Below are positions 25,378 through 34,933 of a DNA stretch of 64,000 nt, one piece after another (position 1 is the first letter of the stretch; every line of letters starts with the position of its first letter). The DNA comes from Methylobacterium aerolatum. Lineage in GTDB: Bacteria > Pseudomonadota > Alphaproteobacteria > Rhizobiales > Beijerinckiaceae. Location: NCBI RefSeq assembly GCF_022179085.1, contig NZ_BPQE01000001.1, positions 53,454 to 117,453 of the forward strand, given 5' to 3'. Position numbers and translations under genes: made by a program. The notes below the pieces were generated by a model, which saw only the letters and a list, made by a program, of their open reading frames with translations, was not told the origin of the DNA and searched no databases.

Positions 25378-25660
25378 CCCCGTGACGAGCTCGCCCGCGA
25401 CGCTCGCCGGGGCCCGACCTTCGGGCCTGCGGGGCAGGGCGGGGGTGACGATAGGGATCGTTCCGCTCGATCTCCGTCGTCGCCGCGCCACATCCTGTCG
25501 AAATCCGAACGAAGGCGGCACTTCGTCGATCGAATATACAATTACATCGAGATATTACTATGCAGATACAACCGAGGATTTGATCGGCTCCCGCACGGGA
25601 CGATCCGGCGCGAATCACCTCGCCCGGTGCATCCGGCCGTCCCAACGGGGGCGAGGGCGC

Positions 25661-26917
25661 TCAAGCCCCCCTGCCCCGCTCCAGGGGCATGTCGAGGCGG
25701 AACACCGCCCCCTGCCCCGCCGCCGGAAGGCTCAGCGTGCCGCCGAGCTGGCGGGAGAGGCTGCCGACCACGCGCATGCCGAGGCTCTTCGAGGCCCGGC
25801 CGATCTCGAACCCCGCCGGCAGGCCGATACCGTCATCGGCCACCTCGACCCGCAGCCCGTCCCCGTGGAGGGTCGCCCGGATGCGGATCTCGCCGCCGTC
25901 GGGGAAGCGCGCGGCCGGATAGGCGTATTTCAGGGCGTTGGTCACGAACTCGTTCACGAGCAGGCCGATCGGGATGGCGAGGTCGGCCGACAGGCGCAGG
26001 GCGTCCGCGCGGCAGGTCAGGCGATGGGGCGGAGCGCCGCTCGCGAGGTTGCCGACGAGCTTGTCGAGGAAGGGCGCGAGGTCGATCTCGCCGGGGGGCG
26101 CCTCCCCTGCCCCGTCCACGCCCGCCTGATGGCCCTCGCGCCAGAGCTGGTCGTGCACGGTGGCGATGGCTTCCACGCGGCTGCGGGCATCCTGGAGGGC
26201 GGCGAGAACGGCGGGCTCGCCCTCGTGCGACCGGGCCTGGAGGGTCAGGAGGCTCGCCACGATGGCGAGGCTGTTCTTGACCCGGTGGCTCATCTCCCGG
26301 GCGAGCAGATCCTGCCGGGCCAGGGCGGCGCGCAGCAGGCCCTCCGTCCGCTGGCGCTCGATGGCGCTGCCCAGCAGGTTGGCGAAGCCCTGCATGAAGG
26401 CGATGTCGGCCTCCTCGAACATGCCCTCGCGGCTGTCGTCCACCTCCAGCACGCCGAAGGCGCCGTCCCGGTTCTCGATCAGGACGTTGATCGCCCGGCG
26501 GATGCCGTGGTCGGCCATGAGCTGCGGCGTGCGGAACCGGGTCTCGTCGGCGAGGTGGTTCGAGATCACGGGGCGGCCGGTCTTCAGGGCGAAACCCGCC
26601 GGGGAGGCGAGGTCGGCGCCGACCCGGGCATGGCCGATCACGTGCGGCTTCCAGCCGACGCCGGCCCGCACGAGCAGCGTGTCCTCGCCGCGCAGGTATT
26701 CCAGGGCCTTGCAGTACTCGGCGTCCATCCCCTCGGCGCAGAGTTCCGTCGCGCGCTGGAGCAGGGGATCGAGGTCGGTGGCGCGCAGCGCCTCCACCCC
26801 GAATTCCGACAGGATCGCCTGCTGGCGCAGGCGGCGCCCGGACGCGTCGCGGGTGTCGGGGGCCGAGTCCTGCTCGGGGCTCGGCTCGATGCGGGGGTCG
26901 TCGGGACGGGTCGGCAT
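25661..26917 (-). CDS. GAF-domain sensor histidine kinase (HisKA_2/HWE-like)
   Basis: 418 aa soluble two-component sensor kinase with no membrane segment. GAF domain about 45-190 (ELCAEGMDAEYCKALEY; GWKPHVIG), then the HisKA_2 phospho-acceptor region with EMSHRVKNSLAIV (His211) and a HATPase domain with NEFVTNALKYAYP, VADDGIGLP and SLGMRVV. Kinases of this group often act with PhyR-type or single-domain regulators in general stress control of Alphaproteobacteria. No response-regulator gene is adjacent, so the partner is unknown. ATG at 26917. Confidence 0.92.
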   Translation of the reverse strand: MPTRPDDPRIEPSPEQDSAPDTRDASGRRLRQQAILSEFGVEALRATDLDPLLQRATELCAEGMDAEYCKALEYLRGEDTLLVRAGVGWKPHVIGHARVGADLASPAGFALKTGRPVISNHLADETRFRTPQLMADHGIRRAINVLIENRDGAFGVLEVDDSREGMFEEADIAFMQGFANLLGSAIERQRTEGLLRAALARQDLLAREMSHRVKNSLAIVASLLTLQARSHEGEPAVLAALQDARSRVEAIATVHDQLWREGHQAGVDGAGEAPPGEIDLAPFLDKLVGNLASGAPPHRLTCRADALRLSADLAIPIGLLVNEFVTNALKYAYPAARFPDGGEIRIRATLHGDGLRVEVADDGIGLPAGFEIGRASKSLGMRVVGSLSRQLGGTLSLPAAGQGAVFRLDMPLERGRGA

Positions 26918-27067
26918 AGCGGGGCGAAACTTATCAGCGCGATGGGTTGGGCGCGAGGGTGTTGCGCGGCAGTGAACGACCCCGCGCGGCGTTTCGTCCC
27001 CGGCGGGACCCGGACGCCGTGCCGTCGCGTTGCGCCGCTACCCTCCCGAAACCCACAGGATCCGACG

Positions 27068-27328
27068 ATGGCCGACGTCAAGGGACTCTCCGACCATGCC
27101 CTCTCGATCCTGGCCTTCGCCGCCTATCACCGGCTGGTAAGCGGCGAGCGCGTCACCTCCGTCGTGCGCAAGGACGGCGCGGGTCACGAGGCCGATCCGA
27201 AGGGCGTCGAGGAACTGACCGAACGCGGCCTCGCCACGGCGGGCGAGACGGAGATCGCGCTCGGAGACGAGGCGCAGGAGACCGTCGAGACCCTCGTCGC
27301 GGCCCTGCGCGGGGCCGTGGGGCGCTGA
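27068..27328 (+). CDS. small hypothetical protein (86 aa)
   Basis: Acidic, mostly helical 86 aa protein (ADVKGLSDHALSILAFAAYH...TLVAALRGAVGR) without signal peptide or membrane segment. Even codon use and the phase of GC in the third position look genuine. A possible ribosome site (CAGGAT) precedes ATG 27068. It is divergent from the GAF histidine kinase with 150 bp between, so the two may be regulated together. Family not recognised. Confidence 0.6.
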   Translation: MADVKGLSDHALSILAFAAYHRLVSGERVTSVVRKDGAGHEADPKGVEELTERGLATAGETEIALGDEAQETVETLVAALRGAVGR

Positions 27329-27501
27329 CGCTCCCGCGGCCGGCGCAACGGGCCCGCCGGGGGCGCTCCGTCGCCTCCCCCCAGCCGTCGCGGCAGCGGC
27401 CGTCGGTGACGTAGCGCACATTTCTCGGACCAATGGGCTCGCCGCTCCGGTCCCCTCGTCTACTTGTAACCGTTCCAGCCTCACGCTGCGGAAGTGCGAG
27501 C

Positions 27502-27993
27502 ATGACGATACCCATCAGGCTTACCCTGAACGGGAAGCCTCACGCCATCGATCTGGACGATCCCCGCATCACCCTCCTCGATCTGCTGCGGGAGCGCCTC
27601 GGCCTCACCGGCGCCAAGAAGGGCTGCGACCGGGGCCAGTGCGGCGCCTGCACGGTGCTGGTGGACGGTCGGCGGATCAACGCCTGCCTGCAACTCGCCG
27701 TCAGCCTCGACGGGGCCGAGGTGCTGACCATCGAGGGCCTGTCCGAGGGCGACGCCCTCCATCCGGTCCAGGCCGCCTTCATCGCCCATGACGGGTTCCA
27801 GTGCGGCTTCTGCACGCCGGGCCAGATCATGAGCGCCGTGGGCCTCATCCGCGAGGGCCGGGCGGGCACCGATCCCGAGCGCATCCGCGAGGGAATGAGC
27901 GGCAACCTCTGCCGCTGCGGCGCCTATGCCGGGATCCTGGAGGCGGTGAAGGACGCGAGCGCCCGCATGGAACCTCGGGAGGACGCGGCGTGA
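27502..27993 (+). CDS. paoA: aldehyde oxidase small [2Fe-2S] subunit, PaoA-like
   Basis: 163 aa electron-transfer subunit of a xanthine-oxidase-family molybdoenzyme. Plant-ferredoxin-type cluster: GCDRGQCGACTVLVDG with a further Cys at RINACLQ (residues about 45-67). Second cluster: CGFCTPGQ and CRCGAY (about 104-143). It has no Tat signal, unlike E. coli PaoA, so this version should be cytoplasmic. The stop overlaps the GTG of the FAD subunit (GTGA). Together with the next two genes it makes a heterotrimer oxidising aldehydes to acids. Confidence 0.92.
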   Translation: MTIPIRLTLNGKPHAIDLDDPRITLLDLLRERLGLTGAKKGCDRGQCGACTVLVDGRRINACLQLAVSLDGAEVLTIEGLSEGDALHPVQAAFIAHDGFQCGFCTPGQIMSAVGLIREGRAGTDPERIREGMSGNLCRCGAYAGILEAVKDASARMEPREDAA

Positions 27994-29030
27994 TCCTGTT
28001 CGACTATTCCCGCGCATCGAGCGTCGCCGACGCCATCGCGGCGGCCCGGCAGCCGGGCAGCGCCTTCCTCGCCGCCGGCACCAACCTCGTCGATCTGATG
28101 AAGGGCGGGGTCACCAACCCGGAACGGGTCATCGACATCACCCGCCTCCCCGGCCTGTCGGGGATCGAGGCGAGGGCCGACGGGTCGCTCCGCATCGGCG
28201 CGCTCGCCCGCAACAGCGACGTGGCCGACGACCCGCATGTGGCCAGGACCTACCCGATGGTGGCCGAGGCGCTGCTGGCCGGCGCCTCTGCGCAGCTGCG
28301 CAACGCCGCCACCGTGGGCGGCAACCTGATGCAGCGGACCCGCTGTCAGTACTTCACGGACGCGGTCTCCCCCTGCAACAAGCGCCAGCCGGGCTCGGGC
28401 TGCGCGGCGCTGGGCCATGCGACGCGCATCCACGCGGTCCAGGGCTGGAGCGAGCACTGCATCGCCACCCACCCCTCGGACTTCTGCGTCCCGCTCGCCG
28501 CCCTCGACGCGTCCGTCGAGATCGAGGGGCAGGGGGGCAAACGGAGCGTCAAGCTCACGGAGTTCCACCTGCTGCCGGGCGACCATCCGGAGCGGGAGAC
28601 CGTGCTGGAGCCGGGCGAGTTGGTGACCGCCCTCACCCTCCCCGCCGAGGCCGCGCAGTTTGCCGGCAACGCACGCTACCTCAAGGTCCGCGACCGGACC
28701 TCCTACGCCTTCGCCGTGGTTTCGGCCGCCGCCGCCCTGACTCTCGACGGCGGCCGGATCGGACAGGCCCGCCTCGCCTTCGGCGGCCTCGCCCTGAAGC
28801 CCTGGCGGGTGCCGGAGGCGGAAGGGTCGCTCGCCGGCAAAGCGCCCTCCCCCGAGGCCTTCGCGGAGGCCGCCCGGATCGCGCTCGACAGCGCCAAGCC
28901 CACGGGCGAGGCCAACGCCTTCAAGGTCGAACTCGCCCGGCGGGTGGCGGTCCGGGCCCTCACCTCGGCCGCCGCCGGAACGCCCGCGCGCATCCCGGCG
29001 CTGCCCGCCTCCCCCTTCGGACTCGTCTGA
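27990..29030 (+). CDS. paoB: aldehyde oxidase FAD subunit, PaoB-like
   Basis: 346 aa. FAD-binding CO-dehydrogenase-flavoprotein fold with AAGTNLVDLMKGGV (about 29-42) and NAATVGGNLMQRTRC. The extra Cys set RTRCQYF, SPCNKRQPGSGCAALG (about 113-140) corresponds to the [4Fe-4S] insertion of PaoB-type subunits. GTG start inside the paoA stop, so translation is coupled. The Mo subunit gene follows after 146 bp, unusually far for this operon, with a palindromic repeat in the gap. Confidence 0.92.
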   Translation: MILFDYSRASSVADAIAAARQPGSAFLAAGTNLVDLMKGGVTNPERVIDITRLPGLSGIEARADGSLRIGALARNSDVADDPHVARTYPMVAEALLAGASAQLRNAATVGGNLMQRTRCQYFTDAVSPCNKRQPGSGCAALGHATRIHAVQGWSEHCIATHPSDFCVPLAALDASVEIEGQGGKRSVKLTEFHLLPGDHPERETVLEPGELVTALTLPAEAAQFAGNARYLKVRDRTSYAFAVVSAAAALTLDGGRIGQARLAFGGLALKPWRVPEAEGSLAGKAPSPEAFAEAARIALDSAKPTGEANAFKVELARRVAVRALTSAAAGTPARIPALPASPFGLV

Positions 29031-29037
29031 GGCGGCG

Positions 29038-29135
29038 CCGTCATCGCGAACGAGAGCGAAGCGACCTGAGGCTCGGCGGGCCGCTTCGGAACTCAGCCTG
29101 TCCCCGGATTGCTTCGCTCCGCTCGCACCGACGGG
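29038..29135. repeat. family B palindromic repeat within the aldehyde oxidase operon
   Basis: Starts GTCATCGCGAACGAGAGCGAAGCG and ends with CCGGATTGCTTCGCTCCGCTCG; the outer arms are roughly inverted. It sits between the FAD and molybdenum subunit genes and could alter relative expression by stabilising or ending the transcript. Confidence 0.75.
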
Positions 29136-29176
29136 GTCGGCGAGCCGTCCATCGTCTTTCCGATGAGGATCATCCC

Positions 29177-31417
29177 ATGACCTCGACCATCGAACCCACC
29201 CGCCACGGCTCCAGCATCGGCCAGCCCCTCACCCGTCGGGACGGCCCCCTCAAGGTGAAGGGCCAAGCGCGCTTCGCCGCCGACAACCTGCCGCCGGGCA
29301 CCCTGCACGCGGCCCTCTGCGTGGCGAAGATCGCCCGCGGCCGGGTGAAAAGCCTCGACGTCGCGGCGGCCGAGGCCCATCCCGGCGTCGTCAAGGTGAT
29401 GACGCCGGAGAACGCCCCGAAGCTCGCCAAGGACCCGGACCTGAAGGACGTGCCCTTCACCTTCCGGATCGACGTCCTGCAGAACGATCACGTCCGCTAC
29501 GCCAACCAGCCCATCGCCGTGGTGATCGCGCAGACCCTGGAGGCCGCCACCGAGGGCGCGCGCCTGCTGGCGCCGACCTACGAGGAGGAGACCCCGCGCA
29601 TCGGGCTCGATTCCGGCGAGGTCTTCACCCCGGATTCCGTCGGCGTCGGCGCCCCGGCCGAGCAGGTCGACGGCGACGTGGAGGCGGGCCTGGCTGCGGC
29701 GGCCAAGACGTTCACCGGCACCTACGAGACCCCCGCCCAGTACCACAACGCCATGGAGCCGCACGCGGCGGTGGCGAGCTGGGACGGCGACAAACTCTCC
29801 CTGTTCATGCCGACGCAGGGTCTCGCCATCGCGCAGGGGCGTCTCGGCGCCCTCTTCGGCATCAAGCCCACCGACATCCACATCGAGAGCCCCTATCTCG
29901 GGGGCGGATTCGGCTCGAAGGGCGTGCCCGCCGGGCCGCAGGTGCTGGCCTGCATGGCGGCCAAGCTCGTGGGCAAGCCGGTGAAGCTGGTCCCGACCCG
30001 CTCGCAGATGTACGGGCCGATGGGCCACCGCGGCCCGACCCGGCAGACCCTGCGGCTCGGCGCCGACGGGGCCGGAAAGCTCACGGCGCTCGATCACCAC
30101 ATCCTCACCGCCTCGTCGAGCTTCGACGACTTCTTCGAGCCGGCGGGCCGGGTGACCACGACCCTCTACGCCAGCCAAGCCACCGCCATCCGCCACGAGG
30201 CGGTGCGGCTCGATACCGGCACGCCGCTGTTCATGCGCGCGCCCGGCGAGGCCTCGGGCAGCGTCGCCATCGAGAGCGCGCTGGACGAACTCGCCTTCGA
30301 CCTGAACATGGACCCGCTGGAGTTCCGGCTGGCCAACTACGCCGAGGTCGAGCCCTTCTCCGGCAAGCCCTTCTCCTCGAAGGCGCTGCGCGAGTGCTAC
30401 GCCCGCGGCGCGCAGGCCTTCGGCTGGGCCGGGCGCCCCCTGAAGCCCCGGCAGACCCGCGACAAGGACGGCTTCCTCGTCGGCACGGGCATGGGCACCG
30501 CGACCTTCCCGGCGCTGATCTTCGAAGGGATGGCGCGGGCCGAGATCCGGGCGGACGGCTCCGGCACGGTGGAGATCGGCGCCCTCGACATGGGCCAGGG
30601 CGCCTGGACGGCGCTCGCCCAGATCGCCGCCGACGGCCTCGGCCTCGGCATGGAGGCGCTGACCTTCCGCATGGGCTCCTCCGACCTGCCGAACGCGGGC
30701 ATCGCGGGCGGCTCGGGCCACACCGCCACCGCCGGCAACGCGATCCACGCGGCGGCCAAGGACGTGATCGACCAGTTGACGGCGCTCGCCGTGAACGACC
30801 AAGCCTCACCGCTCTTCGGCGCGGGCAATGCGGGCGTCACCGCCGCGGGCGGGCGCCTCACCCGTCGGGACGACCCGAGCCGCAGCGAATCCTTCGCCGA
30901 CATCCTCACCCGGGCGGGCAAGGCGGCGGTCGAGGGCAAGGGCAAGGCGGGCGCCGACCCGGCCGCCCAGAACTCCTACGCGATGCACGCCCACGGGGCG
31001 GTCTTCGCGGAGGTCAAGGTCGATCCCGACCTCGGACAGGTGCGGGTGAGCCGTCTGGTCGGCGCCTTCGCGGCGGGGCGGATCATCAACCCGCACCTCG
31101 TGAGGAGCCAGTACTACGGCGGCATGATCTGGGGCCTCTCCTTCGCCCTCCACGAGCGGGCGGAGATGGACCCGCGCACCGGCCGGTTCCTCAACGACAA
31201 CCTGGCCGAGTACCATGTGCCCGTGAACGCCGACATCCCGCCGATGGAGGCGATCCTCGTCGCCGAGGAGGATTCGGTGGTGAACGCGCTCGGCGTGAAG
31301 GGCGTGGGCGAGATCGGCATCACCGGCACGGCGGGTGCCATCGCCAACGCCGTGTGGCACGCCACCGGCGTGCGAGTGCGCGACATCCCGATCACGCTGG
31401 ACAAGCTGCTGGGCTGA
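29177..31417 (+). CDS. paoC: aldehyde oxidase molybdenum-cofactor subunit, PaoC-like
   Basis: 746 aa catalytic subunit binding molybdopterin cytosine dinucleotide. The N-terminal half has RRDGPLKVKGQARFAADN and the Mo-domain SPYLGGGFGSKG. MRAPGEASGSVAIESALDEL and GALDMGQGAW surround the cofactor, and the active-site Glu is in GVKGVGEIGITG near residue 715. The enzyme oxidises aldehydes with water and reduces an acceptor through the FeS and FAD subunits; the substrate is unknown but could include aromatic or short-chain aldehydes arising in a methylotroph. ATG at 29177. No mocA- or xdhC-like maturation gene is next to it. Confidence 0.93.
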   Translation: MTSTIEPTRHGSSIGQPLTRRDGPLKVKGQARFAADNLPPGTLHAALCVAKIARGRVKSLDVAAAEAHPGVVKVMTPENAPKLAKDPDLKDVPFTFRIDVLQNDHVRYANQPIAVVIAQTLEAATEGARLLAPTYEEETPRIGLDSGEVFTPDSVGVGAPAEQVDGDVEAGLAAAAKTFTGTYETPAQYHNAMEPHAAVASWDGDKLSLFMPTQGLAIAQGRLGALFGIKPTDIHIESPYLGGGFGSKGVPAGPQVLACMAAKLVGKPVKLVPTRSQMYGPMGHRGPTRQTLRLGADGAGKLTALDHHILTASSSFDDFFEPAGRVTTTLYASQATAIRHEAVRLDTGTPLFMRAPGEASGSVAIESALDELAFDLNMDPLEFRLANYAEVEPFSGKPFSSKALRECYARGAQAFGWAGRPLKPRQTRDKDGFLVGTGMGTATFPALIFEGMARAEIRADGSGTVEIGALDMGQGAWTALAQIAADGLGLGMEALTFRMGSSDLPNAGIAGGSGHTATAGNAIHAAAKDVIDQLTALAVNDQASPLFGAGNAGVTAAGGRLTRRDDPSRSESFADILTRAGKAAVEGKGKAGADPAAQNSYAMHAHGAVFAEVKVDPDLGQVRVSRLVGAFAAGRIINPHLVRSQYYGGMIWGLSFALHERAEMDPRTGRFLNDNLAEYHVPVNADIPPMEAILVAEEDSVVNALGVKGVGEIGITGTAGAIANAVWHATGVRVRDIPITLDKLLG

Positions 31418-31460
31418 GACGGTCCGGGCGAGGGGGCTTCCCCCTCGTCCCCTCTCGCAC

Positions 31461-31552
31461 GTCATCGCGAACGCAGTGAAGCAATCCAGGGCGGCGGGCC
31501 GTTTCCGAACGCGGCGCATCCCTGGATTGCTTCACTGCGCTCGCAATGACGG
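31461..31552. repeat. family B palindromic repeat (best-preserved copy)
   Basis: Left end GTCATCGCGAACGCAGTG followed by AAGCAATCCAGGG, right end CCCTGGATTGCTT followed by CACTGCGCTCGCAATGAC: about 31-bp inverted arms with few mismatches around a 30-base centre. Lies in the convergent gap between the Mo subunit and the RND adaptor gene. Confidence 0.85.
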
Positions 31553-31577
31553 GGGGTGCTCGACGGCCGAGCCGACC

Positions 31578-32849
31578 TCACGTCCCCGCCTTGGGCTGCT
31601 GGCGCGGTACCGCCGCGTCGCCGTCGCGCAGGGAGGCCGGCGGGGCGACGACCACCTGCTCGCCGCCCGCGAGGCCCGCCCGCAGGTCGAGGGTGGTGTC
31701 GAGCTGGCGCTCAATCGCCACCGGGCGCATCCGCACCACGAACCCCTGCCCCACCCCGGACGGCTCCAGCACCGCCACGCGGGTGCCGGTCTGGTCGAAG
31801 ATCAGCGCCTCGTTGGGCACGCTCACCACCGGCGCGGGGCGCGGGATCGACAGGGTCACGGTGATGTAGAAGCCCGGCTGCAACTCGCGGGTCGGGTTCG
31901 GGATGTCGACCTGCGTCACCAGGGTCCGGGAGGCGTAGAGCAGGGCCGCCGAGGAGCGCGAGACCGTGCCGGGAAAGACCTTGCCGGGGATCTGCGCCAC
32001 CGTGATCCGCGCGGGCAGCCCGTCGCGGACCCCGTCGGCGGCGTAAAGGGGCACGTTCACCGCCATGCGCAGCACGTCGTCCCGCACCAGGGTGGCGAGC
32101 GGCGTTCCGGAATTCGTGTCCGCCGTCACGGCGTCGCCCTGATCGACGCTGCGGGCGGTGACCACGCCGTCGAAGGGCGCGCGGATCTCCTCGAAGCCGG
32201 TGAGCACCTTGAGGCGCCCGACCTGGGCCTCCTGCGCGGCGACGTTGGCCTCGGCGACCTTCACCATCGCCTTGGCGGCGGCGAGGTTGGCGGCCTGGGT
32301 CAGAACGCCGGCCTGGGCCGTGTCGGCGTTCTGCGCGGTGGTGGCGCCCGTGGTGACGAGCGTCGAGGTGCGCTTGTTGTTGACGTCGGCGAGGTGGCGG
32401 TTCGCCTCGGCCTGATCGACCATCGCCTTGGCCTGGGCGAGCGCCGCCTGGAGCTGCACGACCTGCGATTGCGCCTGGGCGAGCTGCTGGTCGAGGTCGG
32501 GGGCACTGATGCGGAAGAGGAGGTCCCCCTTCCTCACCCGCGAGCCGATGTCGATCCGCCGCTCCGCGATGTAGCCGGTGGCGCGGGGAAAGAGGTTGGC
32601 CGTGTCGAAGGCCTGGGTCGTCCCGGTCTGCGTCAGGTCCAGCGTGTCGGCGAGGCGGCGGGCGGTCGCCACGCGCACGGAGACGGGGCCGCTCCCGGCC
32701 GGACCCGCCTGCGCGCGCGGGGGCACCGCCGCCCGCGACGGCTCGGACCATGTGCGGTAGCCGAGGAAGCCCACACCGGCGAGGGCGAGCAGCATCAGCC
32801 ACGACACGCCGCGCAAGCCCGCCCGTCCGGATTCGCCCTCGTCCGCCAT
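31578..32849 (-). CDS. RND efflux periplasmic adaptor (HlyD/AcrA family)
   Basis: 423 aa membrane-fusion protein. N-terminal anchor helix (about 12-30), lipoyl and barrel part (RATGYIAERRIDIGSRVRKGD), a long alpha hairpin rich in Ala and Gln (about 115-205), then EEIRAPFDGVVTARSVDQGDAV and the beta-barrel and C-terminal domains. It would link an inner-membrane RND pump to an outer-membrane channel. No pump or channel gene lies next to it here: it is flanked by the aldehyde oxidase and oxalate decarboxylase. ATG 32849 chosen; a GTG eight codons earlier is possible. Confidence 0.9.
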   Translation of the reverse strand: MADEGESGRAGLRGVSWLMLLALAGVGFLGYRTWSEPSRAAVPPRAQAGPAGSGPVSVRVATARRLADTLDLTQTGTTQAFDTANLFPRATGYIAERRIDIGSRVRKGDLLFRISAPDLDQQLAQAQSQVVQLQAALAQAKAMVDQAEANRHLADVNNKRTSTLVTTGATTAQNADTAQAGVLTQAANLAAAKAMVKVAEANVAAQEAQVGRLKVLTGFEEIRAPFDGVVTARSVDQGDAVTADTNSGTPLATLVRDDVLRMAVNVPLYAADGVRDGLPARITVAQIPGKVFPGTVSRSSAALLYASRTLVTQVDIPNPTRELQPGFYITVTLSIPRPAPVVSVPNEALIFDQTGTRVAVLEPSGVGQGFVVRMRPVAIERQLDTTLDLRAGLAGGEQVVVAPPASLRDGDAAVPRQQPKAGT

Positions 32850-33146
32850 CCGTCTGCCGTCCGCGACTGAAAGGAGACGCCGCCGGGCGAGCCCCGTCGG
32901 CGCCGCAGCACTCTCCGTGACATGTGTTTCCGGGCCGTGTCCGTCCGGACCGCGGGGACCCTTTAGCCGGAACCGGCGGACAGGGCGCCGATGCGGAGAA
33001 CGCACGAACCGCGTCCGGCGGCCCATCCGGCGGCGCGACGAATGTGCTCCCCGCTCGAACCGCCACGCCCCCTCGCCCGTTAGCGGCCGCCCATCGACCT
33101 CTCGCCTCGACCTTGGCCTTGGCGACGCCACCGGAGGATCCTCCCG

Positions 33147-34382
33147 ATGACCGACTTCTCCCGACGCGGACTGATCGCCGCCGCGGCCGGCGGCGCGCTC
33201 GCGGCCTCTCCCGCCGTCGCGCAAAGCCCCTCCCCCGCCCAGGGCGCGGCGCCCGTGCCGGAGCGGGGCCCCAAGGGCGCGGACATCCTCGGGCCGAAGA
33301 ACCCGCAGCGGGAGGCGCAGGATCCCTACACCGTCGCCCCGCCCGCCACCGACCACGGCACCATGCCGAACCTGAAATGGTCCTTCGCCGACAGCCACAT
33401 GCGGCTGGAGGACGGCGGCTGGGCCCGGCAGACCACGATCCGCGAATTGCCGGTCTCGAAGGCGATGGCCGGAGTGAACATGCGCCTCAAGGCCAACGCG
33501 GTGCGAGAGATGCACTGGCACAAGGAGGCGGAGTGGGCCTACATGATCAAGGGCCGCGCCCGGATCACCGCCATCGACCAGGACGGCCGGACCTTCGCCG
33601 ACGACGTGGGCGAGGGCGACCTCTGGTACTTCCCCTCGGGCATCCCCCATTCGATCCAGGGGCTCGACGGGCCGGCGGACGGCTGCGAGTTCCTGCTCGT
33701 CTTCGACGACGGCGGCTTCTCGGAGGATTCGACCTTCCTCCTCACCGACTGGCTGGCGCATACGCCCCGCGACGTGCTCGCCAAGAATTTCGGTCTGCCG
33801 GAGAGCGCCTTCGCCGCCGTTCCGCAGAAGGAACTCTACATCTTCCCGGGGCCCGCGCCCGGCCCGCTCGCCGCCGACAGGACCGGCGGCGCGGGGCCGA
33901 TCCCGAAGAGCTTCAGCCACCGCATGCTCGCCCAGGAGCCGGTCCGCACCAAGGGCGGCACGGTGCGGATCACCGATTCCTCAATCTTCCCGGCCTCGGC
34001 CACCATCGCCGCCGCCCTCGTGGAGGTCGAGCCCGGCGGGATGCGGGAGCTGCACTGGCACCCGAACGGCGACGAGTGGCAGTACTACCTCTCCGGCAAG
34101 GGCCGGATGACGGTGTTCGGTTCGGAATCGAAGGCCCGCACCTTCGACTATCAGGCCGGCGACGTCGGCTACGTGCCCTTCGCCATGGGCCATTACATCG
34201 AGAACACCGGCACCGAGACCCTGACCTTCCTGGAGATGTTCAAGAGCCCGCGCTACGCCGACATCTCCCTCACCCAGTGGCTGGCGCTGACCCCCCACGC
34301 CCTCGTCCAGGCGCATACCAAGATGGCGATGGCGCAGGTCGACGGCCTGCCGACGGGGAAGCACCCGGTCGTGCCCGGTTGA
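33147..34382 (+). CDS. oxalate decarboxylase (bicupin), exported
   Basis: Mn-dependent enzyme converting oxalate to formate and CO2. 411 aa with a Tat-like signal ([23 protein letters not shown]). Cupin 1 has metal ligands in [10 protein letters not shown] (H123, H125, E129) and H168; the lid is SEDST at 192-196, whose Glu is the proton donor in OxdC (SENST in Bacillus), which supports decarboxylase over oxidase. Cupin 2 repeats the motif in [11 protein letters not shown]. In a methylotroph the formate made would be an energy source, and oxalate is common on plants; this is inference. Divergent from the RND adaptor gene across 297 bp. Confidence 0.93.
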   Translation: MTDFSRRGLIAAAAGGALAASPAVAQSPSPAQGAAPVPERGPKGADILGPKNPQREAQDPYTVAPPATDHGTMPNLKWSFADSHMRLEDGGWARQTTIRELPVSKAMAGVNMRLKANAVREMHWHKEAEWAYMIKGRARITAIDQDGRTFADDVGEGDLWYFPSGIPHSIQGLDGPADGCEFLLVFDDGGFSEDSTFLLTDWLAHTPRDVLAKNFGLPESAFAAVPQKELYIFPGPAPGPLAADRTGGAGPIPKSFSHRMLAQEPVRTKGGTVRITDSSIFPASATIAAALVEVEPGGMRELHWHPNGDEWQYYLSGKGRMTVFGSESKARTFDYQAGDVGYVPFAMGHYIENTGTETLTFLEMFKSPRYADISLTQWLALTPHALVQAHTKMAMAQVDGLPTGKHPVVPG

Positions 34383-34453
34383 CGCGCCCCGGAACCCGCG
34401 ACAGGGCCGAAGCGTCGGCCTACACTCGCCGCACGGTCTTCCGGGAGACATCC

Positions 34454-34792
34454 ATGCGCCCCTTCCACGCCCCAGGCGCCCTCGCGTTCGTCCTCACTCT
34501 CACCCTCGCGGCGGCCTCCCCCGCCGCCGCGCAGGTCCAGCTCGGCAATCCGAACGCCGCCAACTCGTCCTTCGCCCTACAGAGCCAGTTCCGCAGCCAG
34601 CAGTTGCAGAGCACCTCCGAGTTCAACACCCTCAACATGCAGGCGCAGCGCAACGTGCAGTTCGCGCCCTCGACCCAGGGCTTCCCCGGCGCCTACGGGA
34701 TCGTCGGGCGGTCGCGCCATCGGGCGGTGGGCCGGGTCACGCGGGGGACCGGCCATCGCGGCTTCGACATGGGGATCTGCACCGGCTGCTGA
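34454..34792 (+). CDS. small secreted protein, Gln/Asn-rich
   Basis: 112 aa with a signal peptide (PFHAPGALAFVLTLTLAAASPAAAQ). The mature part is rich in Gln, Asn and Ser (QLGNPNAANSSFALQSQFRSQ), then basic (RSRHRAVGRVTRGTGHRG), and ends in GICTGC. No family recognised. It starts 71 bp after the oxalate decarboxylase stop; a possible GGGAGA ribosome site precedes ATG 34454. Confidence 0.7.
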   Translation: MRPFHAPGALAFVLTLTLAAASPAAAQVQLGNPNAANSSFALQSQFRSQQLQSTSEFNTLNMQAQRNVQFAPSTQGFPGAYGIVGRSRHRAVGRVTRGTGHRGFDMGICTGC

Positions 34793-34933
34793 GGGTCCCG
34801 CCCCGGCGGGATCGGTACGGCCCGGCACGGCGTGCCGCTGAATCAACCGGGGGACCGGCACGGGACAAGTCGAGAATAGGCCTTTTCTCGCCCCGGCCGA
34901 GGGTCCAAAACCGGGGACGATGATGGTCCAGGC

